Of a DNA stretch of 64,000 bases, positions 18,032 through 27,784 are shown in pieces (the first letter of the stretch is position 1; each line of letters begins with the position of its first letter). Both the position numbers and the translations under genes were made by a program. The stretch spans positions 62,001 to 126,000 of the forward strand of contig CAZBRD010000009.1 of assembly GCA_964494205.1 (NCBI GenBank), written 5' to 3'. The notes beneath the pieces are model-generated. The model worked only from the letters and a program-made list of their open reading frames with translations, was not told the origin of the DNA and ran no database searches. This DNA comes from JBBTCX01 sp964494205. GTDB taxonomy: Bacteria > Planctomycetota > Phycisphaerae > UBA1845.

Positions 18032-18444
18032 CTTCTACACGCCAGACTTGGCACGCGGCTCCTGCCAAACAGGTCATGAACCTGCTTGGCGTCCCGTCAG
18101 TGCGCGGGGGATTGAGCAGCTTAGAGGTCGCATCGCTACTCTCCGTAGTTGGGCCCAATGAGTTGACCGCCTCTGAGGGTCGTAAGATGGTGGAGGTACT
18201 TGCGGCACAGTTCACGAGCCTCATCATTTGGTTGCTTATTGCAGCAGCGCTAGTCTCAGCCTTCCTCGGGGAATGGGTCGATGCCGCAGTAATCGGCGCG
18301 ATCGTCGTGGAAGTCGTTGATGCGGAACTTGCGTCGGCGCTGGGACGGGCCGTCGACCGAATGGCCCGTCAGGTCTACGATACGGTTCGGCGGTGTCGAG
18401 AACTACGGCCACAAAACGCTCGATCGGGTCCGTATGAAATATGA
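18022..18444 (+). pseudogene. Truncated P-type cation ATPase N-terminus
   Basis: A GTG at 18022 with GGAGG upstream opens a 140-codon frame overlapping the end of the CDF gene. Residues about 8-95 match the start of P2-type cation ATPases: the N-terminal cation-ATPase domain (GGLSSLEVASLLSVVGPNEL) and the first membrane helices (LIIWLLIAAALVSAFLGEWVDAAVIGAIVV). The frame then leaves the family and ends after about 45 unrelated residues (EVVDAELASALGRAVDRM...). The actuator domain, DKTGT phosphorylation site and ATP-binding domain are all missing, so it cannot be an active pump. I read it as a deletion remnant. Expression as a small membrane protein cannot be excluded, because ribosome binding site and coupling are intact. 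Confidence 0.7.
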
Positions 18445-18456
18445 AGGAGGATTGTT

Positions 18457-19416
18457 ATGAATCGAGTTCGATCGATAGTGGTCGGAGTGGATTTCACGCC
18501 CTGTTCTGCGGCGGCATTGAAACAGGCCACTCGCATCGCCGAATGGAATCGGGCTGACCTTCACGTCGTGCATGTGGTTGAAATGCTTGTCGCCCAGGAA
18601 CTCACGCAAGTGGGGGAATTCACTCAATTGCAGGTAGACATTCACGACGGTCTTAGCAGGGACGCCCGTGCTGAGTGGGACGCATTTCGGAAGGAAATCC
18701 CCGGCGCCGAGAATCTCGATCTGCATTTGGAGATTGACCACCCGCTCGCTGCCATCTTGAGGCGCGTTCGGCAACACAATGCGGACTTGCTCATCCTGGG
18801 TTCCCACGGAATGAACCCAGACCGAGGAACCGGCACCTTGGCAACCGCCTGTGTCCGCAAGGCAATGACCAAAGTATTGCTCGTGCGTGACCCGCACACC
18901 GGCCCGTTTCAGCGCGTGATCGCCTGTGTGGACTTTTCGGATACATCTCGGATTGCGATTCAGCAGGCCGCGCGGATCGCGTTGCAGGACGGCGCTGTGC
19001 TAACCACGCTCCACGTATTTCAGGCACCGTGGAATCGGCTTCAGTACCGCGTGCTGACTTCCCAAGCCCCACCCGATTTTGAACGGAACTTTCGCGATCT
19101 ACTGCGACGCAGGTTCGAAGAGTTTGTGCGAGGCGCCGAAGACGAGATTCAGCATCTGAACCCGTCCTGCGAAGTGTTCGATTCGTCGAATTACGGGGAC
19201 GGCATCATTCAATACGCCAAGGATGTCGCGGCCGACCTAATCGTGCTCGGCACGCGCGGTGCCACGAACTTTCGTTACATGCTCTGGGGGAGCACGGCCG
19301 AGCGCGTCGTACGGAGCACGCCGTGTTCGATCCTGACAGTCAAGCCGCCGGGTTTCGAGTATCCACTCGGTGTGACAACAGACGCAGCGTTGCGGAACCC
19401 CTTGGGCGGTCCTTGA
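18457..19416 (+). CDS. Tandem-domain universal stress protein
   Basis: A 319-residue cytoplasmic protein made of two UspA domains. Domain 1 (about 4-148) begins RSIVVGVDFTPCSAAAL; its nucleotide loop LGSHGMNPDRGTGTLATA is not the usual spacing, so ATP binding there is uncertain. Domain 2 (about 152-302) begins VIACVDFSDTSRIAIQQAARIA and has the classic G-x2-G-x9-G-S/T loop (LGTRGATNFRYMLWGST). Double-domain Usps are stress-response proteins, often found with cation ATPases. The ATG at 18457 follows AAGGAGGA. It lies between the ATPase remnant and the TerC remnant, upstream of two intact P-type ATPases, suggesting a stress or metal regulon; the exact role is unknown. Confidence 0.88.
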   Translation: MNRVRSIVVGVDFTPCSAAALKQATRIAEWNRADLHVVHVVEMLVAQELTQVGEFTQLQVDIHDGLSRDARAEWDAFRKEIPGAENLDLHLEIDHPLAAILRRVRQHNADLLILGSHGMNPDRGTGTLATACVRKAMTKVLLVRDPHTGPFQRVIACVDFSDTSRIAIQQAARIALQDGAVLTTLHVFQAPWNRLQYRVLTSQAPPDFERNFRDLLRRRFEEFVRGAEDEIQHLNPSCEVFDSSNYGDGIIQYAKDVAADLIVLGTRGATNFRYMLWGSTAERVVRSTPCSILTVKPPGFEYPLGVTTDAALRNPLGGP

Positions 19417-19527
19417 TTCTCTTGTGACGCGCCGCGGGTCAGGATCCCCCACAATGCGCGAAAAGGAGGGGCAGTAGGCACCAGGTAAACGAAATTCCCT
19501 GGTCCGGTGGCCTGGAGAGTGCCAAAG

Positions 19528-19845
19528 ATGACAACACAGTCGCTCGTTTGGGTCGGTTTTGTCCTCTTCATGCTGGGGATGCTGGCCCAGGATCTCTGCG
19601 TATTCCACCGCAGTGCCCACGTGGTGAGCGTAGAGACGCGAAACCTGCCTTGCGCCAAACGACAGCCAGCGGGGAGTTCGGACTTAGGACCACGCGACCG
19701 AGCCTTGGCAGACAAAGGGAACGATTCACATGTCAACCGTGATTTCGAAAATGGCGCCGGCGCACTCGCATCCGACAAGCTGGCACGAGCTCACGATCGA
19801 TGCCATCTATTCACGGCTGAAGTCTGGGCCTTCGGGTTTGATTGA
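19528..19845 (+). pseudogene. TerC-family membrane protein remnant (N-terminus only)
   Basis: From ATG 19528 (GGAG upstream), the first 40 or so residues resemble the start of TerC-family proteins: LVWVGFVLFMLGMLAQDLCVFHRSAHVVSV fits the usual first helix ending in a DLxVFHRxAHxVS motif. After about position 19660 the similarity stops. The frame runs on without family features and overlaps the start of the P-type ATPase gene, ending at 19845. TerC proteins have seven or more helices and roughly 300 residues, so this is a 5-prime fragment. TerC is linked to tellurite and manganese handling, which fits the island. The remainder was probably lost by deletion when the ATPase genes came to lie next to it. 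Confidence 0.6.
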
Positions 19846-22441
19846 AGCGGAAGCGACAAAGCGGCTAGCCGAGTATGGCCTAAACGAATTGCAGTCGGCC
19901 GGGAGCGTTTTACCTTGGACGATACTGCTCCAACAATTCAAGAATGTACTAATCATCATCCTCCTAGCGGCCGTTGCGTTGTCGGGGTTTCTGGGGCACG
20001 GGGTCGAAGCCATCGCGATCGGCATAATCGTATTGTTTGCCGTACTGTTGGGTTTTGTTCAGGAATACCGCGCGGAGCGCGCGATCCAAGCGCTACGTCA
20101 AATGGCAGCACCTATGGCGACGGTCCTCCGCAATGGAAGGGACACCTCAATTCCCGCTCGCGACCTAGTACCAGGAGACGTGATCCTATTGTCGGCTGGC
20201 AATAAGGTGCCTGCCGACGGAAGACTCGTCGAGGCAGTCAATCTCCAGGTTGAGGAGGCGGTGCTCACCGGCGAATCAGTTGCAGTCGAAAAGCATACTG
20301 CGCCGATCGACAACCGCGATGCTGCAATCGGCGACCGAACAAATCTCGTCTACGCTGGGACAGCGGTAACCTATGGGCGCGGTGGTGCGGTCGTAGTTGC
20401 CACGGGAATGCAGACGGAGTTTGGCAAGATCGCTTGCATGTTGCATGGAGTTGAGAGCGGCAAGACACCGCTACAAGAAAACCTCGACAAGGTCGGCCGC
20501 TCGCTCGCAAAAGCAGGATTAGTTGTGGTTGTGCTCATTGTTGCCCTCGGCTTGTGGCGTGGCCAGCCCTTTATCGAGATGCTGATATTTGGAATCGCCT
20601 TGGCGGTGGCGGTCGTGCCGGAAGCTCTTCCCGCCGTGGTTACCATTTCGCTTGCCATAGGCGTTCAGAGAATGGTCAAACGCAACGCGCTCATGCGAAG
20701 GCTCGCCGCCGTAGAAACACTAGGTAGCACTTCCGTCATTTGCTCCGACAAGACCGGCACCTTAACCAAAGACGAGATGACGGTCCGCAAGATTGTCGTA
20801 GCGAATGAAGTGCTCTCTGTTTCCGGCGCCGGTTATGAGCCGGTCGGTCAGTTCACTTTCAATGGTCAAGAAGTCGAACCTTCTCCCGTACTGATGCGGC
20901 TGTTACAGGCTGCGACGCTCGTTTCAGATACGCACCTCGTCCGGATAGAACCGGAGGGTTATTGGCAGGTGAAAGGGGACCCGACCGAGGGAGCGATTGT
21001 GGTCGCTGCCGCCAAAGCGGGGCTTCGAAAAGAAGAACTCGATTCGCAGCTTCCCCGGTTCCACGAGATTCCTTTCACGTCCGAAACCAAGCGCATGACC
21101 ACTGTCCATGATGGTCCTGCTGGCACGCTGGCCTGCTCTAAAGGTGCACCGGAAGTGATCCTGCGTGCTTGCACGCGCCAGGTGACGTTCGATGGCGACA
21201 CGTCGCTCGATGCAGCCGGTCGCGAGCGGATTCTAGATTTGGCCCGGCGATTGGCGACCGATGCGCTTCGAGTTTTGGCCGTCGCCGACAAACGAGATGC
21301 GGGCGTTGACGATGCCGAACAAGACATGACGTTTCTCGGCTTAGTGGGCATGATTGACCCGCCGCGACCTGAGGCACAAGCGGCGATCGCGACGTGCGAA
21401 TCCGCTGGAATCAAAGTTGTGATGATCACGGGTGACCACCCACTCACTGCTCAAGCCGTGGCCCGCGAATTAGGCGTGCTCAAGGATGGCAGGGTTCTTA
21501 GCGGTGCCGAACTTGAGGCCATGAGTGATAGTGAGTTTGAACGTGTCGTGCATCATATTGAAGTCTATGCCCGCGTTTCACCTGCTCATAAGTTGCGAGT
21601 TGTGACCGCCTTTCAAAAGAGTGGTCAGATCGTGGCCATGACAGGCGACGGCGTGAACGACGCGCCTGCACTTAAGAAAGCGGATATTGGCATTGCGATG
21701 GGGATTTCTGGGACAGACGTAACCCGCGAAGCCGCGGCGATGACTCTGATCGATGACAACTTTGCATCTATTGTGGCGGCCGTCGAAGAGGGACGGGGTA
21801 TCTTCGGCAACATAAAAAAGTATTTGATGTACTTGCTGTCATCAAACATCGGCGAGATTGGACTTATGGTGGGCGCTTCGGTCGCCGGCTTGCCGTTGCC
21901 TCTGACCGCTGTTCAGATCCTCTATATTAATCTTGCAACTGACGGTTTGCCCGCGCTTGCCCTTGCGGTTGATCCGCCTGAGCCCGGGCTGATGCGCAGG
22001 CGGCCCCGTTCGCCTCGTGGCGGTATTTTCACCCGCCCGGTCGTGACGCTCATGACAATCGGCGGCCTTTGGTCGGCGATCGTAAATCTCGGACTTTTTA
22101 CTTGGGAATTACAGTCGGGGCGCACTCTCGAACACGCAATGACAATGACGTTTGTGTCTCTAGTCCTTATCCAGTTCTTCAAAGCCTACAACTTCCGCTC
22201 GGACCGGGTCTCGGTGTTCAACCACCCGTTCAAAAACCGCTGGCTGAACCTTGCGATCTTCTGGGAGGTCCTTCTCCTGGTCCTGATAGTCTACGTGCCG
22301 GTCTTGCAGAGGCCGTTTGAAACTTTTGGTCTGTCGTCCATCGACTGGTGCATCGTCATCATCGCGGCCGTCACCGTTTGTCCGGTACTGGAGCTTGCGA
22401 AATGGTTTGAGCGACGAGGCTGGTTTGGAGAACTCGACTAG
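19730..22441 (+). CDS. P2-like cation-transporting P-type ATPase
   Basis: A 903-residue P-type ATPase of the Ca2+/PMR1/Na+-like group. Domains in order: N-terminal cation-ATPase domain (about 15-85), TM1-2, actuator domain with VLTGES, TM4 with the ion-site motif PEALPAVVT, phosphorylation site DKTGTLTKDE (Asp340), ATP-binding domain containing KGAPEVIL, MITGDHPLTAQAVA, hinge MTGDGVNDAPALKKADIGIAMG, and a C-terminal bundle of about six helices. There is no N-terminal HMA domain and no CPC motif, so it is not a P1B heavy-metal pump; Ca2+, Mn2+ or monovalent cation transport is likelier. ATG at 19730 gives the standard N-terminus. It is 3 nt upstream of a second ATPase, so the two are co-transcribed. 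Confidence 0.92.
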   Translation: MSTVISKMAPAHSHPTSWHELTIDAIYSRLKSGPSGLIEAEATKRLAEYGLNELQSAGSVLPWTILLQQFKNVLIIILLAAVALSGFLGHGVEAIAIGIIVLFAVLLGFVQEYRAERAIQALRQMAAPMATVLRNGRDTSIPARDLVPGDVILLSAGNKVPADGRLVEAVNLQVEEAVLTGESVAVEKHTAPIDNRDAAIGDRTNLVYAGTAVTYGRGGAVVVATGMQTEFGKIACMLHGVESGKTPLQENLDKVGRSLAKAGLVVVVLIVALGLWRGQPFIEMLIFGIALAVAVVPEALPAVVTISLAIGVQRMVKRNALMRRLAAVETLGSTSVICSDKTGTLTKDEMTVRKIVVANEVLSVSGAGYEPVGQFTFNGQEVEPSPVLMRLLQAATLVSDTHLVRIEPEGYWQVKGDPTEGAIVVAAAKAGLRKEELDSQLPRFHEIPFTSETKRMTTVHDGPAGTLACSKGAPEVILRACTRQVTFDGDTSLDAAGRERILDLARRLATDALRVLAVADKRDAGVDDAEQDMTFLGLVGMIDPPRPEAQAAIATCESAGIKVVMITGDHPLTAQAVARELGVLKDGRVLSGAELEAMSDSEFERVVHHIEVYARVSPAHKLRVVTAFQKSGQIVAMTGDGVNDAPALKKADIGIAMGISGTDVTREAAAMTLIDDNFASIVAAVEEGRGIFGNIKKYLMYLLSSNIGEIGLMVGASVAGLPLPLTAVQILYINLATDGLPALALAVDPPEPGLMRRRPRSPRGGIFTRPVVTLMTIGGLWSAIVNLGLFTWELQSGRTLEHAMTMTFVSLVLIQFFKAYNFRSDRVSVFNHPFKNRWLNLAIFWEVLLLVLIVYVPVLQRPFETFGLSSIDWCIVIIAAVTVCPVLELAKWFERRGWFGELD

Positions 22442-22444
22442 AAA

Positions 22445-24976
22445 ATGTCATATCACAGCATCCCAAAAGAGCGCTTGGCGTATTTGCGCGGTTCCGAGCG
22501 CGGATTGACTACTGAAGAAGTGATGGAGCGTTATGCCCATCACGGGCATAACGACATTGTCGAATCAGCCCCACACCCATGGTGGGGCGTCATCCGGGAT
22601 ACAGCCAAGGATCCAATGCTTTGGTTCTTCGCTGCCACGAGCGCACTCTATGCTCTCGTCGGACAGTCCACTGAAGCACTTACGCTCCTTGCCGCTATCT
22701 TGCCGCTCATGGGAATGGACGTCTACCTGCATCGGCGGACGCAGGCATCGACGGAGGGACTCAAAAGTCGGTTAGCGTCGACTGCGACTGTTATTCGCAA
22801 CGGATTAGAAGACACCATCAACTCGCGAGAGCTCGTTCCCGGCGATTTGGTCCGCGTACAGTCCGCCGATGCCCTACCGGCTGATGGAATTTTCACCGCG
22901 GGAACAGAAGTGCAAGTGGATGAATCGGCCCTGACTGGCGAAGCTTTTCCTGTTTCTAAGCGACCAATAAACGATCTGCCGCTCGGCAGCACAGCGCCCC
23001 GTGTCGAGGACATTCACTGGGGATTCGCCGGTACCAGGATGTTGACTGGCACCGCGCACGTTCGCATTGTATTTACCGGCTCAGAAACCCTCTACGGGGA
23101 GATCGTTCAATCCGCCGTTCATGGTACGCATGACAACACGCCATTGCAGCGCGCGATTGCCAGTCTGGTAAGGGTATTGCTCTTCACAGCGGTAGGGGTT
23201 TGCATTCTCTTGGCGGGTATTCGGCTGTATCAAGGCCACACGTGGCTTGATGCACTTATCAGTGCGGTCACGTTAGCGACAGCCGCAATTCCAGAAGAGT
23301 TTCCCGTGGTCTTCACGTTCTTTCTTGGCGTGGGTGTTTATCGACTGGCACATCGTCAGGCACTCGTTCGCCGGGCCGTCACGGTTGAAAACATCGGTCG
23401 CGTAACCTGCATCTGCTCCGACAAAACTGGCACGATCACCGAGGGTCAACTTGACCTCACGCATCTGATGCCAGCCATATCAGCCGATGAAAAGGACCTT
23501 TTGAAAGTTGCGTGCTTGGCCTCGCGCAGCGACAGCGGCGATCCGATGGATGAGGCGATCTTTCGACGGGCAGATCAATGTGACGGTTCGCCTCATACGC
23601 CCGACCGCATTGCTACATTCCCATTCACGGAGGACCGTAAACGCGAAACGGCGATAATCGAGCTCGATTCGAGCGAACTGCTGGTGTCCTCGAAAGGCGC
23701 TGCGGAAGTCATCCTGCAGATGTGCTGCCTGAAGGAAAATGAAACGGATGCGTGGCTTGCGAAAATCCAGGAACTCGCAGCTGGAGCTCACAAGGTGATC
23801 GCCGTTGCATCCCGCAAGGTAAACAAGACGATCGCCACTGCTCAAGAGCCGAATAGCGACTTTGACTTTGTGGGGCTTCTGGCATTCGAGGACCCCGTTA
23901 GGCCAGGTGTGCGGGAGGCCGTAAAAGCGTGCCAAGCGGCTGACATTCACCCCATCATGGTCACTGGCGACCATCCACTTACCGCCCGCGCCGTAGCTAC
24001 GGAGGTCGGCTTGGGATCGCCTAGCCCGCGAGTCATGTCCGGTGATGAAGTTGAAGAGTGGGTACGGACGGGCCGCGGCAAAGAACTTGGCAGCCTTGAT
24101 GTGATTGCGAGGGCAAAGCCCGCCCAGAAACTGCTACTAGTAAGAACACTGCAGGAGTCTGGTGAGATTGTGGCCGTGACCGGAGACGGTGTGAACGATG
24201 TTCCCGCGCTGCAAGCTGCAGACATCGGCGTAGCAATGGGGGGGCGCGGCACTCGCAGCGCACGCGAAGTCGCGTCGATCGTGCTTTTGGACGACAATTT
24301 TCGAACGATTGTCGGGGCAATCGCTGAAGGCCGGCAGCTGTTCAAGAATCTCCAGTTGAGCTTTCAGTACCTCCTCATCATCCATATCCCGCTGGTCCTG
24401 ACCGCGACACTAATCCCCATGGCGGGATATCCGCTCTTGTATTTTCCAGTCCACGTGGTTTGGCTTGAAATCTTGATCCACCCGACAGCAATGCTGGTAT
24501 TTCAGGAAAGTGCGCCGCATAAACTCATCCGCGACACTAGAAATGACGGGCGCGCCCAGTTTTTTACAAAAAGCCAATGGGCGATACTTATGATAACCGG
24601 CGTCGTCATTGCAGCGTTCGTGACGGCAGGATATCTGCGGAGTCTTGAAGGAATCGGAAACATCGAGCACGGGCGCGCCATGGCGCTAGCGACCTTTACG
24701 ACAGCAGGCGCTTTCGTAACGGCGGTGCTCAGCCGCCTTCGGACACGAGCCGCGTGTGTAATGTGCCTCGGCACTTTAGTCACTTCGTTCGCATTGATTC
24801 AAACGCCAAAGCTCGACGAGCTATTGCATCTGACGCCGCTTCACTGGGACGACTGGGCCTTGGCAGTCATTGCTGGTTCTTTTGCTGCTGCAATTCCGGC
24901 CACAATTGGAGCTTGGAGCAATCGCGACAAATTGCTACACCGATATGCTGCAAATGAAAAAACACTTCGGCAATGA
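22445..24976 (+). CDS. Second P2-like cation-transporting P-type ATPase
   Basis: An 843-residue P-type ATPase immediately downstream of the first. It has the N-terminal cation-ATPase domain (RLAYLRGSERGLTTEEVMERY...), actuator ALTGEAF, TM4 motif PEEFPVVFTFFLG, phosphorylation site DKTGTITEG (Asp326), KGAAEVIL, MVTGDHPLTARAVATE, TGDGVNDVPALQAADIGVAMGGRGT and a C-terminal helix bundle. The ATP-binding domain is compact, so the protein is shorter than its neighbour. Replacement of PEGLP/PEALP by PEEFP alters the ion-coordinating segment and points to a different cation; which one I cannot say. Only 3 nt separate it from the preceding stop. It ends the clear rightward run; the next 1.1 kb is gene-poor. 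Confidence 0.9.
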   Translation: MSYHSIPKERLAYLRGSERGLTTEEVMERYAHHGHNDIVESAPHPWWGVIRDTAKDPMLWFFAATSALYALVGQSTEALTLLAAILPLMGMDVYLHRRTQASTEGLKSRLASTATVIRNGLEDTINSRELVPGDLVRVQSADALPADGIFTAGTEVQVDESALTGEAFPVSKRPINDLPLGSTAPRVEDIHWGFAGTRMLTGTAHVRIVFTGSETLYGEIVQSAVHGTHDNTPLQRAIASLVRVLLFTAVGVCILLAGIRLYQGHTWLDALISAVTLATAAIPEEFPVVFTFFLGVGVYRLAHRQALVRRAVTVENIGRVTCICSDKTGTITEGQLDLTHLMPAISADEKDLLKVACLASRSDSGDPMDEAIFRRADQCDGSPHTPDRIATFPFTEDRKRETAIIELDSSELLVSSKGAAEVILQMCCLKENETDAWLAKIQELAAGAHKVIAVASRKVNKTIATAQEPNSDFDFVGLLAFEDPVRPGVREAVKACQAADIHPIMVTGDHPLTARAVATEVGLGSPSPRVMSGDEVEEWVRTGRGKELGSLDVIARAKPAQKLLLVRTLQESGEIVAVTGDGVNDVPALQAADIGVAMGGRGTRSAREVASIVLLDDNFRTIVGAIAEGRQLFKNLQLSFQYLLIIHIPLVLTATLIPMAGYPLLYFPVHVVWLEILIHPTAMLVFQESAPHKLIRDTRNDGRAQFFTKSQWAILMITGVVIAAFVTAGYLRSLEGIGNIEHGRAMALATFTTAGAFVTAVLSRLRTRAACVMCLGTLVTSFALIQTPKLDELLHLTPLHWDDWALAVIAGSFAAAIPATIGAWSNRDKLLHRYAANEKTLRQ

Positions 24977-26121
24977 CGACTTGAAGCGAGCGCAACGCTA
25001 TTCACTACTGGCAGGAAATCTGATTCGGCGAGAGGTGGCGGCGCGGGAGGCGGGTGCGGAAACCGCAGGCGACTAGGCTCCTCCAATGCTCGATCGAGTG
25101 CGCGACAAATTGTTGAAACTGCCGGTACCCGGCACAAAAAGTCTGTTCTGCGCCCCGCTCTTCGATCCCCTGAAACACCTCAAGCATCGCGACCTTGCGA
25201 TCGGGCTTGCGAAGTGCCTCGGCGACCATGGGAATGAAAAACAATTCACGACTCCTCGTCGGCCCCCGCTGATCGATCGATCAGAGTTTTCGAGCACCGC
25301 GGAGACGACCTCCCAGGCGCCCGCGGCTGTCGCGGATTCGACGTAAATCGTCATCCTCGGTCAGCAACTGCGCGCAATTCACCCAGAGGTCTGGCACATA
25401 CTCGATGTCCTTCCAATCCTTTCCTTTCCGTCGACCGCCCATGACTTGCGATGCGAACCGGCCTACTTTCCGGCCAGACACAATGTGGGGCCATCGAATA
25501 CATATGAGCCGCGTGCTACGACCCAATGGTCAAGGAGTTTCGCGGTGTCAGCAAGGTCTACAAGTCCCGGCGAAAACTGTACTCCTTGAACGTCGGCACC
25601 TGTGCCCCGATTGCGCCGTTCCGGGAACGACATACGCGGAAGATGGGATACCGTTCGTTAAGTGCGCAAAGTGCGCACCAGAGGGCATGCCCTGCACCAA
25701 TTGCGTTCCGCCAAGGTCCGCCAGGTAGGTCGCCCCCGGTCCACCCTCCATGCGGCTCCGCTTCGCGAGTCGCTCGCGCCCGCATACCCAGCCGATTAGC
25801 CCCCTTTCGCCTATGGCAAACCGCCGCAATGCCACCCCGGGCGATCGTTCGCGTTTTTCTCCGCCTTCGAGCCCATCGAACGCTAAAAAACCACCTCACG
25901 CGGAAGAAAAAAGCAGGCTCCGGCATCCAATATGCAGGTGTAAAGTCTGGAAGACCGTAACGATCCGCAGCCTGCAAGGAGATTTGCCTTTCCAGCGGCA
26001 ACCGCGCTTAGCGGGGGCGCGTGCAAGTCCCGACGCGGAAGAGGTGGAATAATGATCCGAGCCGCACAGATCACATCGGCACAAATGTCCACGAGGTGTT
26101 TCGCCTCATTGGAGGAGTCTG
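24977..26121. other. Gene-poor interval with no confident intact gene
   Basis: Frames are open on both strands here, but none has a recognisable family, a good ribosome binding site and consistent coding character together. On the plus strand, 25405-25728 ends in a Cys-rich segment (LCPDCAVPGTTY...VKCAKCAPEGMPCTNC) that could be a zinc-binding remnant. On the minus strand, 25005-25526 looks like a broken gene (annotated separately). The last 100 bases should contain the promoter of the multicopper oxidase gene; I see no clear consensus. A short run of CGAT repeats occurs near 25271-25282. Confidence 0.5.
25005..25526 (-). pseudogene. Possible broken gene with an in-frame TGA
   Basis: Two adjacent reverse-strand frames, 25281-25526 and 25005-25244, are in the same phase and are separated only by a TGA at 25281-25283 and 12 codons. 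Both look protein-like: IEYVPDLWVNCAQLLTEDDDL before the stop, and FIPMVAEALRKPDRKVAMLEVFQGIEERG after it. A third phase between them (TIYVESATAAGAWEVVSAVLENSDRSI) also looks coding, so one or two frameshifts rather than a simple stop are possible. I recognise no family. It is the only interval in the 1.1 kb gap with this appearance, and is best read as a decayed gene; confidence is low because short GC-rich frames can mislead. Confidence 0.3.
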
Positions 26122-27708
26122 ATGGTCGGTAGAATGATTGAGCTGATACTTTTCCTGGCGACGCTTTCAATTGTGGCAGGATGTACGAATCTCGGCCAAC
26201 CTGAAGGCGGGCAGATCGATGGTACCGCCGGCCGGCTTTCGCCGGACTTTGATCCAACCCTGGACCTACGCCTTCATGCGACCGAGGCCAACGCACAGAT
26301 ATGGGAAGGCAGCCCGACGGACGTACTAATGTACGTGCCTGAAGTAATCTCGGGCGATGCGACGCGCGTCACTTCGTTGCCCGAGTCCTATATCGGGCCG
26401 ATTATTCGCGCCCGAAAAGGTGACCGACTGCGCATCCGGCTTAGCAATGAACTCGATGAAGCCACGATCATCCATTGGCACGGTATGCGAGTACCCCCGG
26501 CGATGGACGGCCACCCTAGGTACGCCATTCCTCCCGGAGAAGAGTTTGTCTACGAATTTGAGATCCGCGATCGCGCCGCTACCTACTGGTTTCACCCACA
26601 CGCACACGGGTCTACGGCCTCACAAGTCTATCGGGGCCTCGCTGGTCTCCTGATTGTTTCGGATGAGGAGGAAGATGCTCTCGACCTGCCCACCGCCGAA
26701 AACGACGTGCCGCTTGTCATCCAAGATCGGTTGTTCGACGACCAGAATCGGCTCGTCTACACACCATCCACAAGAATGATGATGAACGGCTTTCTCGGCG
26801 ATACGGTTCTTGTCAACGGCCAACCGGAATTTGTGCTATCTGCCGGCACGCGTGCCTATCGTCTCAGGCTTCTCAATGGCTCAAACTCACGTACATACAA
26901 GCTTGCATGGAATGATGCTTCTCCGCTGGTTGTAATCGCAACGGACGGAGGTCTTTTGCAAAACCCGGTCGAACGCACATACGCAATGCTCGCACCCGGC
27001 GAGCGCCTTGACCTCTGGGCCGATTTCTCGAAATACCCGGTCGGAGCTGAGATTTCGTTAGAGAGTCTGGAATTCACTGGGGCTGACTTTGGTATGCACA
27101 TGATGTCGATGGGCGGAGGGATGATGGGCAATGGTGGACACGGCGTCACAACCGGTATTCCAAACGGCGCAGCGATGAGGATTATGCGTGTGCGAGTTGA
27201 CCGTCAGGAAACAGAGACGCGAATGCTACCCGCAACATTGTCCGCGCTATCCAAGTTCGTCTTGGAGGATGCGGTGAATGCTGGCTCCCCGCGCCGGTTC
27301 TCCATCAGCGTCGTCATGAGGATGATGCATGGGATGCAATGGGGCTTTGACGGGCGAACGTTCAGAATGAACGAAGTCGCGGACAACGAGACCATTCCCT
27401 TCGACACACTCGAAGCTTGGGAGATCGTGAATGAAACCTTTCCCATGGCGATGAACCACCCAATACATATTCATGGTGCACAATTCCAAGTGATCGGGCG
27501 AAGCGCGCTACCGACGTTTTCCGCGAATTGGGATTCCGTCCGTGAAGGATACATCGACGACGGATGGAAGGATACGGTTCTCCTCATGCCCGGTGAGCGC
27601 GCGAAACTTCTTATCCGCTTCAACGACTTCAAAGGGGAATACATGTACCACTGTCACAACCTCGAACATGCAGATAGGGGAATGATGAGAAACCTGCGCG
27701 TGGAATGA
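26122..27708 (+). CDS. Multicopper oxidase, predicted lipoprotein
   Basis: A 528-residue three-domain multicopper oxidase, exported and probably lipid-anchored (hydrophobic residues 6-17, lipobox IVAGC). Copper motifs are in the expected order: HWHG (domain 1), WFHPHAHG, then HPIHIHG and YMYHCHNLEHADRGMM at the C-terminus, which supply the type 2/3 cluster and the type 1 Cys/His/Met ligands. A Met/Gly/His-rich stretch (GMHMMSMGGGMMGNGGHG, about residues 325-342) resembles the Met-rich copper segments of CueO/CopA enzymes. Likely role: oxidation of Cu(I) to less toxic Cu(II) outside the cytoplasm, complementing the efflux pumps. The ATG at 26122 is preceded by GGAGGAG. A 31-codon Met-rich gene follows 76 nt downstream. 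Confidence 0.92.
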   Translation: MVGRMIELILFLATLSIVAGCTNLGQPEGGQIDGTAGRLSPDFDPTLDLRLHATEANAQIWEGSPTDVLMYVPEVISGDATRVTSLPESYIGPIIRARKGDRLRIRLSNELDEATIIHWHGMRVPPAMDGHPRYAIPPGEEFVYEFEIRDRAATYWFHPHAHGSTASQVYRGLAGLLIVSDEEEDALDLPTAENDVPLVIQDRLFDDQNRLVYTPSTRMMMNGFLGDTVLVNGQPEFVLSAGTRAYRLRLLNGSNSRTYKLAWNDASPLVVIATDGGLLQNPVERTYAMLAPGERLDLWADFSKYPVGAEISLESLEFTGADFGMHMMSMGGGMMGNGGHGVTTGIPNGAAMRIMRVRVDRQETETRMLPATLSALSKFVLEDAVNAGSPRRFSISVVMRMMHGMQWGFDGRTFRMNEVADNETIPFDTLEAWEIVNETFPMAMNHPIHIHGAQFQVIGRSALPTFSANWDSVREGYIDDGWKDTVLLMPGERAKLLIRFNDFKGEYMYHCHNLEHADRGMMRNLRVE

Positions 27709-27784
27709 GATTGGAGCCTCCGAAGAGGTTCCTGCCGCAGTTGAGGAAAGCCACAGCGGGTCGATCGCCCGCAAGGAGGTAACA

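Noticed and set aside
25558..26001. Minus-strand frame of 147 codons upstream of the multicopper oxidase
   Set aside because: Low-complexity basic composition and no start site; left in the gene-poor interval.
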